Below the pieces are notes generated by a model. That model ran no database searches and was not told where the DNA came from. It saw only the letters and a list, made by a program, of their open reading frames with translations. Shown here piece by piece: positions 17,501 through 24,723 of a DNA stretch of 34,167 nt. Both the position numbers and the translations under genes were made by a program. How positions within the stretch are numbered: position 1 is the stretch's first letter; each line of letters begins with the position of its first letter. Source of the stretch: an uncultured Bacteroidales bacterium (GTDB lineage Bacteria > Bacteroidota > Bacteroidia > Bacteroidales > FEN-979); assembly GCA_903828645.1 (NCBI GenBank), contig CAIKNA010000053.1:1-34167 (forward strand), in the 5' to 3' direction.

Positions 17501-18394
17501 ATGGCTAATCAACACACATTCGCAGTAAATTTGCTGGATGAATCTTTCAATCCTGAGGAAACAAGGAATTACGGGCTTGCAGTTACTTTAAGCGACGTCA
17601 GCATCAGTTGTTGCATTCTTGATTTCAGGCGGAATAAATTTCTTGGATTGACCCGCTGTGTGAGGGCTGATCTGAAACCGCAGGATGGTGTGTCAATCGC
17701 CCAGCCTACGATCATGGAGTTTTTAAGCAGTGTGTCCGCAGCCATCCCATGGATGAAAAGCTCTTTTAAGCTGACAAAAATTGCTTTTGACGGCAGGAAA
17801 TCGACCCTGGTACCTGCTTTCCTGTTTGACCCGAACGAGACGGAGCACTATATGAACTTCAATTTCAGGCAGGAGCAGGATGAAAAGATCTTCTGTGACC
17901 ATCTTATGCCCATGGATGCCTGGCAGGTATTTGCCATTCCGGAGCCGGTCGTGGAAGCGGCCAGGGAGGTCTTTCCGAGGATCGGCATGGTCCATTTTTC
18001 AAGTCTTTTGATTGAAAGCGTTTGGATCAACTATAAAAACCGCATCAACTCTCCGCATGTGTTTCTGAATCTGCGCGATGGTCTCTTTGACCTCATGATC
18101 TTCGACGGCAGGCAAATGAGCTACTTCAACACCTTTCCCTTTCAGAACCCTGAGGATGTTGCCTATTACCTGATTTTTGTGCTGGAACAGATGAATTTCA
18201 ATCCCGAGAACATCCCACTGGTGCTTTTGGGAAATGTTGAGACAGTTGATGGTCTTCCTGAACTTTTACACAGGTATATCCGCCATATTGAACCAGGGCG
18301 GAGAAACGAGGCATACAAGTATAGTTATATTCTGAACCAGTTGCCGCCTCAGACCTTTTTCCCGTTGCTAAATTTTTTCTCATGCGCATTATAA
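17501..18394 (+). CDS. DUF3822 family protein
   Basis: This 297-residue cytosolic protein is a Bacteroidota-specific family (DUF3822) regularly found directly before rsmD. There is no signal peptide or membrane segment. The sequence alternates strands and helices and has no catalytic motif that I can name; a distant actin-like/PilM-like fold has been my impression of such proteins but is not provable here. The ATG at 17501 is preceded by a one-mismatch -7 element (TATCATTG, 17453-17460) that shares the string TCTTATCATTGCA with the upstream region of the first acyl-CoA synthetase. The end overlaps rsmD by 13 bp, implying coupled translation and a possible role in ribosome assembly, which is inference. 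Confidence 0.82.
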   Translation: MANQHTFAVNLLDESFNPEETRNYGLAVTLSDVSISCCILDFRRNKFLGLTRCVRADLKPQDGVSIAQPTIMEFLSSVSAAIPWMKSSFKLTKIAFDGRKSTLVPAFLFDPNETEHYMNFNFRQEQDEKIFCDHLMPMDAWQVFAIPEPVVEAAREVFPRIGMVHFSSLLIESVWINYKNRINSPHVFLNLRDGLFDLMIFDGRQMSYFNTFPFQNPEDVAYYLIFVLEQMNFNPENIPLVLLGNVETVDGLPELLHRYIRHIEPGRRNEAYKYSYILNQLPPQTFFPLLNFFSCAL

Positions 18395-18927
18395 GCGGCA
18401 TTTACAGGGGGCGCCGGCTCCAGCCACCCATGAACCTGCCGGTCAGGCCAACGACAGATTTCGCCAAGGAGGGATTGTTCAATGTGCTGAATAATATGAT
18501 CGATTTTGAATCGCTGAGAGTGCTTGACCTTTTCGCTGGAACCGGAAGCATCGCTTTTGAATTCCTGTCAAGAGGGGCAATTGAAGTTACGGCAATAGAT
18601 TCGAATCACCGGTGTATCGAATTTATAAAAAAGACTGCGGAAACCTTTGGTGCGAAAAATATAAAAGCAGTTAAATCGAACAGTTTTGTGTTCATCAAGC
18701 ACATGGTGTCAACCTACGACCTGATTTTTGCCGACCCGCCATATGACCTTGAAGGCATTGAATCAATCCCCGACCTGATATTTTTCTCAAATTTGCTTGC
18801 GGATGAAGGTAGATTGATCCTGGAACACTCTTCGGACTATAAATTCGAAAAAAATGTGCATTTTGATTCGCACAGGAATTACGGAAGCGTTAACTTCAGT
18901 TTTTTTAAAAGGGGGGAAGGCCAATAG
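18382..18927 (+). CDS. rsmD: 16S rRNA (guanine966-N2)-methyltransferase
   Basis: This 181-residue enzyme transfers a methyl group from S-adenosylmethionine to G966 of 16S rRNA in the small subunit. It starts with MRIISGIYRGRRL, the family signature, followed by RPTTDFAKEGLFN. The SAM site is LDLFAGTGSIAFEFLSRGA (FAGTGS at 51-56) and the catalytic motif is DPPY at 118-121. Length is standard. The start lies inside the end of DUF3822. The gene is convergent with the DUF2795 gene, with a short heptamer array in the 37-bp gap. Confidence 0.95.
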   Translation: MRIISGIYRGRRLQPPMNLPVRPTTDFAKEGLFNVLNNMIDFESLRVLDLFAGTGSIAFEFLSRGAIEVTAIDSNHRCIEFIKKTAETFGAKNIKAVKSNSFVFIKHMVSTYDLIFADPPYDLEGIESIPDLIFFSNLLADEGRLILEHSSDYKFEKNVHFDSHRNYGSVNFSFFKRGEGQ

Positions 18928-18930
18928 GCA

Positions 18931-18958
18931 AATTTACGATTTGCGATTTACGATTTAC
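18931..18958. repeat. Heptamer array E, GATTTAC units
   Basis: Four units, AATTTAC, GATTTGC, GATTTAC, GATTTAC, followed by a partial GATT. The array starts 4 bp after the rsmD stop and fills the gap between two convergent genes. Confidence 0.88.
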
Positions 18959-18964
18959 GATTGA

Positions 18965-19186
18965 TCAATATTCGTCTTCGTGAAAGAAGAAATCATCTTT
19001 TGTGGGATAGTCGGGCCATATATCTTCGATCCGGTCGTAAGATTCGCCTTCGTCTTCGATCTCTCTTAAATTTTCAATAACTTCCTGCGGCGCTCCTGAC
19101 CGGATGGCCCAATCGATCAGCTCTTCCTTGGTGGCAGGCCAGGGAGCATCTTCCAGTTTTGAGGCCAATTCGAGTGTCCAGTACAT
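18965..19186 (-). CDS. DUF2795 small acidic protein
   Basis: This 73-residue, strongly acidic protein matches the DUF2795 family as found across Bacteroidota: MYWTLELASKLEDAPWPATK, then ELIDWAIRSGAP, and an acidic tail ending in DFFFHEDEY. The family is small, cytosolic and of unknown function. Its conservation argues it is real despite its size. An exact minus-strand -7 element at 19211-19218 places the start site about 19 nt before the ATG, so it can be transcribed apart from the cobalamin gene upstream. Confidence 0.88.
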   Translation of the reverse strand: MYWTLELASKLEDAPWPATKEELIDWAIRSGAPQEVIENLREIEDEGESYDRIEDIWPDYPTKDDFFFHEDEY

Positions 19187-19210
19187 TTATTACTTTTTTT
19201 GAATTTCGTG

Positions 19211-19218
19211 CAAAAGTA
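19211..19218 (-). promoter_or_regulatory. -7 element for the DUF2795 gene
   Basis: The minus strand reads TACTTTTG, an exact TAnnTTTG match, with CTTG about 21 bp upstream (19240-19243) as a possible -33 box. Confidence 0.6.
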
Positions 19219-19238
19219 TAAAAAAAAAAATCAGAATG

Positions 19239-19805
19239 TCAAGAGTTTTTTTCAGCGATCCAGGGGGTCTCCATTGCTCCGGCATCTTTACCTGTTTTTC
19301 GGGCAAGGACAAACAGGTAATCCGACAAACGGTTAAGCAGCTGAATTATTATATTCTCAACCGAACTTATCTGGTCGAGGCGGATCAGCGACCTCTCGGC
19401 GCGCCGGCAAACAGTACGTGCAACATGACAGAATGAAACCACCGGGTGACCTCCGGGCAGGATAAAGTTCGTAAGGGGAGGGAGTTGCTCATTCATGGCA
19501 TCAATCTCCTTTTCCAGCACCACGATATCCTCTTCTGAGAGAGAAGGTAAATTTCGCGTCACTGTTTCAGGATCTTTTGCAATCATCGCTTCCGCAACGA
19601 ACAGGTTTTCCTGGATCCGGATCAGCACAGCCCGGTAATGGGCATCAATTTCCTGGTCGCGGATTAACCCGATGAAACAGTTCAGTTCGTCCAGATTTCC
19701 ATATGCTTCGACACGCTCATGGCATTTGGCAACACGCGTGCCTCCAAGCAGGGAGGTTTCACCCTTGTCGCCGCCTTTGGTGTATATTTTAAAATCTCCG
19801 GCCAT
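19239..19805 (-). CDS. pduO: ATP:cob(I)alamin adenosyltransferase, PduO type
   Basis: This 188-residue enzyme transfers the adenosyl group of ATP to cob(I)alamin to make coenzyme B12. The N-terminal ATP-binding motif KIYTKGGDKGETSLLGG, the VCRRAERSLIRL helix and the C-terminal LNRLSDYLFVLAR are characteristic of the PduO family. The frame stays open upstream to a GTG at 19895, but those 30 residues are encoded by repeat DNA; ATG 19805 (MAGDFKIYTKG) matches the family start. It lies 117 bp downstream of PEP carboxykinase on the same strand. No B12-dependent enzyme or riboswitch is present in the window, so the consumer of the cofactor, perhaps methylmalonyl-CoA mutase, is elsewhere. Confidence 0.93.
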   Translation of the reverse strand: MAGDFKIYTKGGDKGETSLLGGTRVAKCHERVEAYGNLDELNCFIGLIRDQEIDAHYRAVLIRIQENLFVAEAMIAKDPETVTRNLPSLSEEDIVVLEKEIDAMNEQLPPLTNFILPGGHPVVSFCHVARTVCRRAERSLIRLDQISSVENIIIQLLNRLSDYLFVLARKTGKDAGAMETPWIAEKNS

Positions 19806-19832
19806 AGTCGGGAATAGTCGTTTGGGGATATA

Positions 19833-19916
19833 TCGTAACACGCTACACGTGAAAGAAGAAAGATGACATGTCACGAATCTCGCGTCACCCGTCACCCGTC
19901 ACCTGTCACCCGTAAC
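19833..19916. repeat. Heptamer array F, GTCACCC class
   Basis: Twelve units keep a 7-bp register. The best part, 19861-19916, reads AGATGAC, ATGTCAC, GAATCTC, GCGTCAC, CCGTCAC, CCGTCAC, CTGTCAC, CCGTAAC; seven of these eight fit NNNTNAC. The units at 19833-19860 are more degenerate. It lies between the stop of PEP carboxykinase and the start of pduO (both minus). In their transcript direction it reads GGTGACG and so carries TGA stops. Confidence 0.88.
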
Positions 19917-19922
19917 GTTTTT

Positions 19923-21713
19923 TTATTTCTTCAACCTGGCCTTAAGCTGTTCGAACTGATCTGCCATCTCCTTCGGCAACCTCTCGCCAAATTGAGCCTG
20001 GTGTTCTGCTATCAGGTCGCATTCATCGAGCCATTCATTTTTGTCCACCAGGAGGATCTCCTCCATCTTATCCGCCACCCCGCCAAGTCCGCTAACGTCG
20101 ATGGACCCTTTTTCGGGAACAAGTCCGATGGCTGTTTCAACCGCTTTTGCGGTGTCTTGTGTGCGTTCAAAGATCCATTTCAGCACCCGGATGTTGTCGC
20201 CATATCCCGGCCATAGGAATTTGCCATCGGGACCTTTACGGAACCAGTTGACATTGAATATCATTGGCAGTTTGGATTTGTCAGGGGCATTCTTCCCGAT
20301 ATTCACCCAGTGTCCGAAGTAATCGCCCATGTGATATCCGCAAAATGGAAGCATGGCAAACGGGTCGCGGCGTACGCCCGCCTTCAACCCGATGGCGGCG
20401 GCGGTAACTTCCGAGCCAACAATTGAGCCCATGAAGACGCCGTGATTCCAGTCAAATGCCTGGTAAACCAGGGGCACTGTACCGGGACGGCGACCGCCGA
20501 AGAGAAACGCTGAAATGGGAACCCCGGCAGGGTTTTCCCAATCCTTGTCGATCACGGGGCATTGATTGGCCGGGGCGGTAAACCTTGCATTCGGATGAGC
20601 TGCCGGCTTGCCGTTTTCCTTATTGTAAACTTCGTTGGTCCATGTAATGGTTCCCTCCGGGATATCCGATCCGATCCCTTCCCACCAGATGTCGCCATCA
20701 GGGGTAAGGCCGGTGTTTGTGAAAATGGAATTGGCCTTGCACGACAACATCGCGTTGGGATTGGTCTCCATGGAGGTAAAAGGTGCCACACCGAAGAAAC
20801 CGGCTTCAGGGTTGATGGCATAGAGTCGACCGTCGTCGCCGAATTTCATCCATGCAATGTCATCCCCTACGGTTTCTACTTTCCATCCCGGGATGTTCGG
20901 GATGAGCATGGCGAGGTTGGTTTTGCCGCAGGCGCTTGGGAAGGCGGCAGCTACATATCGTTTTACTCCCTCCGGGTTTGTGATGCCCATGATGAGCATG
21001 TGCTCGGCCAGCCAGCCTTCGCGGTGGGCCATGTTGGATGCGATACGCAGGGCAAAGCATTTCTTGCCAAGCAGCGCATTTCCGCCGTAACCGCTTCCGA
21101 ATGACCAGGTTTCATTTGTGTCGGGGAAATGCGAGATATATTTCTTTTCAATCGGGGCACATGGCCATTTGACATCTTTTTGACCCGGTGCCAGCGGAGC
21201 GCCGACAGAATGGATACAGGGAACAAAGTCGCCATCTCCGAGTATGTCGAGTACAGCCTTTCCCATCCGGGTCATGATGCGCATGTTCACGACCACATAA
21301 GGTGAATCGGTGAGCTGGATCCCGATATGGGCAATTTTTGATCCGAGAGGACCCATGCTGAAAGGAATCACATACAGTGTCCTTCCCTTCATGCAGCCAC
21401 GATACTCTTCGGTGAGGAGTTTTTTCATTTCGGCGGGGGCCATCCAGTTGTTTGTCGGACCTGCATCTTCCTGCCTGGCAGAACAAATAAAAGTGCGGTT
21501 TTCCACACGCGCTACGTCGCTTGGGTCGCTCTGGAAATAATAGCTGCCGGGACGTTTGGCTTCGTTCAGTTTGATGGCCATGCCCGACTGTACCATCATG
21601 TCGAGCAATGTCTGGTTCTCTTCTGCTGATCCATCGCACCAATGAATTGCATCGGGCTGGCAAAGGTCAGACCATTCCTTTAACCATTTTTCTAATTTCG
21701 GACTGATTATCAT
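19923..21713 (-). CDS. pckG: Phosphoenolpyruvate carboxykinase (GTP)
   Basis: This 596-residue cytosolic enzyme interconverts oxaloacetate and PEP with GTP or GDP, feeding gluconeogenesis or, in reverse, CO2 fixation. It is the GTP-type family: the kinase loop [13 protein letters not shown] at 259-270 contains the hyper-reactive C262, [11 protein letters not shown] at 209-219 is the substrate/metal region and [13 protein letters not shown] at 283-295 follows. ATP-type enzymes, usual in Bacteroides, lack the ACGKT form. Start and length agree with the family. It lies 39 bp after the aspartate aminotransferase gene on the same strand, a sensible pair because that enzyme makes oxaloacetate from aspartate. 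The gap holds heptamer array G. Confidence 0.96.
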   Translation of the reverse strand: MIISPKLEKWLKEWSDLCQPDAIHWCDGSAEENQTLLDMMVQSGMAIKLNEAKRPGSYYFQSDPSDVARVENRTFICSARQEDAGPTNNWMAPAEMKKLLTEEYRGCMKGRTLYVIPFSMGPLGSKIAHIGIQLTDSPYVVVNMRIMTRMGKAVLDILGDGDFVPCIHSVGAPLAPGQKDVKWPCAPIEKKYISHFPDTNETWSFGSGYGGNALLGKKCFALRIASNMAHREGWLAEHMLIMGITNPEGVKRYVAAAFPSACGKTNLAMLIPNIPGWKVETVGDDIAWMKFGDDGRLYAINPEAGFFGVAPFTSMETNPNAMLSCKANSIFTNTGLTPDGDIWWEGIGSDIPEGTITWTNEVYNKENGKPAAHPNARFTAPANQCPVIDKDWENPAGVPISAFLFGGRRPGTVPLVYQAFDWNHGVFMGSIVGSEVTAAAIGLKAGVRRDPFAMLPFCGYHMGDYFGHWVNIGKNAPDKSKLPMIFNVNWFRKGPDGKFLWPGYGDNIRVLKWIFERTQDTAKAVETAIGLVPEKGSIDVSGLGGVADKMEEILLVDKNEWLDECDLIAEHQAQFGERLPKEMADQFEQLKARLKK

Positions 21714-21715
21714 AT

Positions 21716-21743
21716 GATTTACGATTTACGATTTACGATTTAC
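21716..21743. repeat. Heptamer array G, four perfect GATTTAC units
   Basis: Four identical units followed by GATTGTT, in the 39-bp gap between the aminotransferase stop and the PEP carboxykinase ATG. In the minus-strand transcript they read GTAAATC and stop all frames. Confidence 0.93.
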
Positions 21744-21752
21744 GATTGTTCA

Positions 21753-22955
21753 CTAATTTAATTTTTCAAGGGCTGATTTGATTCTTCTCACCGCCTCGGT
21801 GAGTTTGTCCTTGCTGGTGGCATAAGAGAAACGGATGCAGTTAGGGTCGCCAAAGGCATCGCCGGGAACGAGTGCCACAAAAACATTGTTGAGCAGGTAC
21901 ATGCAGAAATCATTGGCGTTTGTGATTATCGTATTCCCTGTTGATTTTCCGAAATACCAGGAGATGTCGGGGAAGATGTAAAATGCACCATCGGGGTGGT
22001 TGAGTTTCATGCCAGGAATCCCTGCCAGAAGCTGCAGCATCAGGTCGCGGCGTTCACGGAAGGCTGCCTGCATGATCTCCATATCGGGTGTGGCGGAGGG
22101 CTCGGTGATAAATGCGGTGAGTGCAGCACGCTGGGCAATGGATGATGCCCCGGAGGTAAACTGGCCCTGGAGCTTGTCGCAGGCTTTAGCAATGGCAAGC
22201 GGGGCCGCAATGAACCCGATTCTCCATCCGGTCATGGCGTAACCTTTTGAAACTCCGTTGATCAGTACGACCTGATCTTTGATAAAATCGAACTGGCAGA
22301 TACTTTCATGCTTGCCGACGAAATTGATATGCTCATAAATCTCATCCGCCACAATAGTGATCGCGGGATATTTGACCATCACCTCTGCTATTCCACGCAG
22401 TTCTTCACGGGTGTAAACCGAACCGGTTGGATTGCAGGGAGAACTGTAGATCATCAGCCTGGTTTTTGGTGTGATGGCAGCTTCGAGTTGCCGGGGCGTA
22501 ATTTTAAAATTGTTTTCGATCGTGGCAGGGATAAAGACAGATTTTCCTTCGGCCACCTTGATGATCTCCTTGTAGGAAACCCAGTATGGAGCAGGCACAA
22601 GTACCTCATCACCCGGATTAACCAGGCTGAGCATGACATTGGCAATAGACTGTTTGGCACCGGTGGAAACCACGATCTGGCTGCAATCGTAATCAAGGTT
22701 GTTGTCACGCTTCAGTTTAACGCATATCGCCTTGCGCAGGTCTTCATAACCGGCAACAGGGGAATAAAAAGTATAGTTCTGATCAATGCCTTCTTTAGCG
22801 GCTTTTTTAATGTAGTCAGGGGTGTTGAAATCGGGTTCGCCAAGGCTGAGGTTGATCACATCATGACCTTGAGCTTTGAGTTCGCGGCTCTTACGCGACA
22901 TGGCCAGCGTTTCACTTTCGGCCAGGTACTGGATTCTGTTAGCGAGTGTTGTCAT
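21753..22955 (-). CDS. aspC: Pyridoxal-phosphate aminotransferase, aspartate type
   Basis: This 400-residue class I aminotransferase is closest to the bacterial aspartate aminotransferase Ib group. The PLP lysine is K237 in NGVSKGYAMTGWRIGF; other active-site residues are N175 in SSPCNPTGSVY, D204 and Y207 in VADEIYEH, and the substrate arginine in CIRFSYATS. It likely converts aspartate and 2-oxoglutarate to oxaloacetate and glutamate. The order aminotransferase then PEP carboxykinase suggests aspartate carbon is passed to PEP. An exact minus-strand -7 element at 22990-22997 gives a leader of about 29 nt. Related specificities (aromatic, prephenate) cannot be excluded. Confidence 0.92.
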   Translation of the reverse strand: MTTLANRIQYLAESETLAMSRKSRELKAQGHDVINLSLGEPDFNTPDYIKKAAKEGIDQNYTFYSPVAGYEDLRKAICVKLKRDNNLDYDCSQIVVSTGAKQSIANVMLSLVNPGDEVLVPAPYWVSYKEIIKVAEGKSVFIPATIENNFKITPRQLEAAITPKTRLMIYSSPCNPTGSVYTREELRGIAEVMVKYPAITIVADEIYEHINFVGKHESICQFDFIKDQVVLINGVSKGYAMTGWRIGFIAAPLAIAKACDKLQGQFTSGASSIAQRAALTAFITEPSATPDMEIMQAAFRERRDLMLQLLAGIPGMKLNHPDGAFYIFPDISWYFGKSTGNTIITNANDFCMYLLNNVFVALVPGDAFGDPNCIRFSYATSKDKLTEAVRRIKSALEKLN

Positions 22956-22989
22956 AAGGTAGTGGAAATGAAGTTTTTGAAAAAAAGAA

Positions 22990-22997
22990 CAAATTTA
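22990..22997 (-). promoter_or_regulatory. -7 element for the aminotransferase operon
   Basis: The minus strand reads TAAATTTG, an exact TAnnTTTG match, with transcription expected to begin near 22984 and the ATG at 22955. Confidence 0.55.
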
Positions 22998-23040
22998 GAA
23001 AAAAAATCTGAGTAAGAATTGGGAATTGTGAAAAAAGATC

Positions 23041-23096
23041 GTTTCACCCATCACCTGTCACCTGTCACGTGTCACGTGTCAATTGTCATTTGTCAC
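23041..23096. repeat. Heptamer array H, GTCACNN class
   Basis: Eight 7-bp units: GTTTCAC, CCATCAC, CTGTCAC, CTGTCAC, GTGTCAC, GTGTCAA, TTGTCAT, TTGTCAC. Six of eight fit NNNTNAC and all keep TCA. Two GAATTGN units at 23016-23029 may extend it to the left. It lies between divergent promoters, about 44 bp from the minus -7 element and 36 bp from the plus -7 element. Confidence 0.88.
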
Positions 23097-23131
23097 TAAT
23101 ATTCACCTTGTTGCCAGTCATTCAGTTTTCA

Positions 23132-23139
23132 TACCTTTG
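23132..23139 (+). promoter_or_regulatory. -7 element for the 23156 gene
   Basis: TACCTTTG is an exact TAnnTTTG match with CTTG about 21 bp upstream (23107-23110). The start site would be near 23146, ten bases before the ATG at 23156, which rules out earlier in-frame starts. Confidence 0.6.
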
Positions 23140-23155
23140 TCACAAAACAAACCTC

Positions 23156-23695
23156 ATGCATCCCCCTTTAGATCATCCTTTGTATTATCACCTGGTCGGT
23201 GGATTTCTCCGGTTCCTTTCCATCTTCGGAGGCGCTTTTTTCCTGTTGTGGTTTTATCTCCGGGAAACCCGGAAACCAGCTCCATTACCCTGCAGCAGCC
23301 AGGATCACCTGACAATTCTTCCGCTGCGCCTCCAGGCATATGAGCGGTTTGTCCTTTTCCTGGAGAGAATTCACCCGTCGAACCTGGTTTTACGTTTAAA
23401 CAGCCCGGACCTCACAGCGTTACAGTTGCAGTCGTTGCTTGTCCGTACGATCCGTGAAGAGTTCGAATACAACCTTTCCCAGCAACTCTATATCCCAGAA
23501 ACTTCATGGGAACTGATAAAAAATGCCAAGGAAGAGACCATTGCCATGATCAATCATGCATCGTCGGCATTGCCTGAAAATGCGGGCTCGGCTGATCTCG
23601 TGAAGATGATTTTCGAGGTGGCGATCTCCCGTGGAAAACTACCGGTTGAAACAGCCCTTGATGAGATTAAAAAGGAATTGCAGCGGTTGTTCTGA
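23156..23695 (+). CDS. Membrane-anchored protein of unknown function
   Basis: This 179-residue protein begins MHPPLDHPLYYHLVGGFLRF and has one hydrophobic segment of about 20 residues near 12-32 (ending FFLLWFYLRE), so it is probably an N-terminally anchored inner-membrane protein with a soluble helical domain. The soluble part contains LPLRLQAYERFVLFLERIHP and QLQSLLVRTIREEFEYNLSQ, helical stretches that recur in similarly sized Bacteroidota proteins; no enzyme motif is visible. The start is chosen from the -7 element at 23132-23139; a longer reading frame begins at 23069 but its first 29 codons lie across the repeat and promoter. It is convergent with the small barrel gene, 7 bp apart. Confidence 0.7.
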   Translation: MHPPLDHPLYYHLVGGFLRFLSIFGGAFFLLWFYLRETRKPAPLPCSSQDHLTILPLRLQAYERFVLFLERIHPSNLVLRLNSPDLTALQLQSLLVRTIREEFEYNLSQQLYIPETSWELIKNAKEETIAMINHASSALPENAGSADLVKMIFEVAISRGKLPVETALDEIKKELQRLF

Positions 23696-23702
23696 TGTCT
23701 GA

Positions 23703-24320
23703 TTACTTCGCAAACCGATAGGCCAGTGATAAACTGGCTGAACTGCTGCTGAACCCAAAACCAAAGGATGAACTTGTCGTTTCGACAGTCTGGCTATTGT
23801 TGATAGTTTTCGTCTTCCCATAGGAGTATTGGATACCCGGTGTGATTTCAGCGCCAATAACCAGGTGGTCGGAAATGGTGTAGTTTACGCCGGCGATAAA
23901 ATTGACCAAAGGTGTCGTGTTCCAATCCTTCCTTTCCAAGTTGGAGTAAGGGGCTTTTGCAATCTGTTTGTTGTAACTATAGTTGCATCCGGCCTCGATA
24001 CCCCAGATGAAGTCGAGATGTGCGACAACCGGTACCCGCTTTTCAAAACCAAGTCTGAATCCCACGCCGTAGCCTTGTGTTTTCACGTCAAGGGAGTCCT
24101 CCGGCCTGCCCCATTCAGCCTGATTCCTGAGGTTAAGGGAAAGAAGGCTCAATCGTAAAAGTGTTTTTTCATTGCCGGTTTTGTAATTGATACCAAACTG
24201 GTTGAGGCTGGTGAAAGTTATGCCAACCTGGTGGATACGAAGAGAGTTTTCCTGTTGGGCATATGTTCCCAATGTAAAGAACATAAGCAGGATTGTGAAG
24301 CAAAAAACGATGGTTTTCAT
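23703..24320 (-). CDS. Small outer-membrane beta-barrel protein
   Basis: This 205-residue protein starts with a signal peptide (MKTIVFCFTILLMFFTLGTYAQ, cleavage after YAQ). The mature part is a series of short strands with alternating hydrophobic residues, such as TLLRLSLLSLNLRN, YGVGFRLGFEKR, FIAGVNYTISDHLVIGAEI and the last strand ASLSLAYRFAK. This is the pattern of the OmpA/OmpW-like eight-strand barrel proteins of Bacteroidota, which often have no known substrate. A serine-rich stretch (TTSSSFGFGFSSSS) precedes the last strand. It has no visible operon partner. Confidence 0.75.
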   Translation of the reverse strand: MKTIVFCFTILLMFFTLGTYAQQENSLRIHQVGITFTSLNQFGINYKTGNEKTLLRLSLLSLNLRNQAEWGRPEDSLDVKTQGYGVGFRLGFEKRVPVVAHLDFIWGIEAGCNYSYNKQIAKAPYSNLERKDWNTTPLVNFIAGVNYTISDHLVIGAEITPGIQYSYGKTKTINNSQTVETTSSSFGFGFSSSSASLSLAYRFAK

Positions 24321-24521
24321 AAAAATTTGTTTTAGTTATTTTATTAACGATACAATTTGATCTCTATTTTAATAATGTTTATGATTTAACATAAATTAAC
24401 CTTCCCGGTAATCACTGATAACAATGAAGTTTTTCATTCCTGGTTAGAACGACAGTTCCTTATTAAAATCGAATAAGTTGGATGCCGTGTGGAAATATTT
24501 TAGGTATAATATCGGTTATTT
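24321..24521. other. Divergent AT-rich intergenic region
   Basis: Between the small barrel gene (minus) and the promoter of the adhesin gene lies AT-rich DNA without a gene or repeat array. TACAATTTG at 24350-24358 resembles a -7 element but has one base too many between its halves. Confidence 0.4.
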
Positions 24522-24553
24522 GTTGACATTCATTAAAAGAAATATTACTTTTG
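24522..24553 (+). promoter_or_regulatory. Promoter of the T9SS adhesin gene
   Basis: TACTTTTG at 24546-24553 is an exact -7 match, and GTTG at 24522-24525 sits 20 bp upstream as the -33 element, the usual Bacteroidota spacing. Transcription from about 24560 gives a leader of about 164 nt before the ATG at 24724, and shows that the in-frame open stretch from 24478 is not coding. Confidence 0.65.
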
Positions 24554-24723
24554 ACCGCTCAAGTGAAGGGAACTCCGGTATTCTCTTGTTGAACCTGCAC
24601 AATTCTCCTGTTTTACTCCATTCATCTGTAATATTCACCGGCTCCTTCCACCTCTGGCTTCCTTTCAGGAAGAGTGATAAAAATTCTAATCATTTTATTA
24701 ATCATGAACTAAAACAAAAAACC

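Noticed and set aside
19806-19922. Cobalamin riboswitch upstream of pduO
   Set aside because: The gap is filled by the heptamer array and has no B12-box-like sequence or suitable size for a cobalamin aptamer.
20562-21104. 180-residue plus-strand ORF opposite PEP carboxykinase
   Set aside because: It is the antisense shadow of a strongly conserved enzyme.
24478-24723. In-frame N-terminal extension of the T9SS adhesin
   Set aside because: It contains the gene's promoter at 24522-24553 and places 82 residues before an obvious signal peptide.
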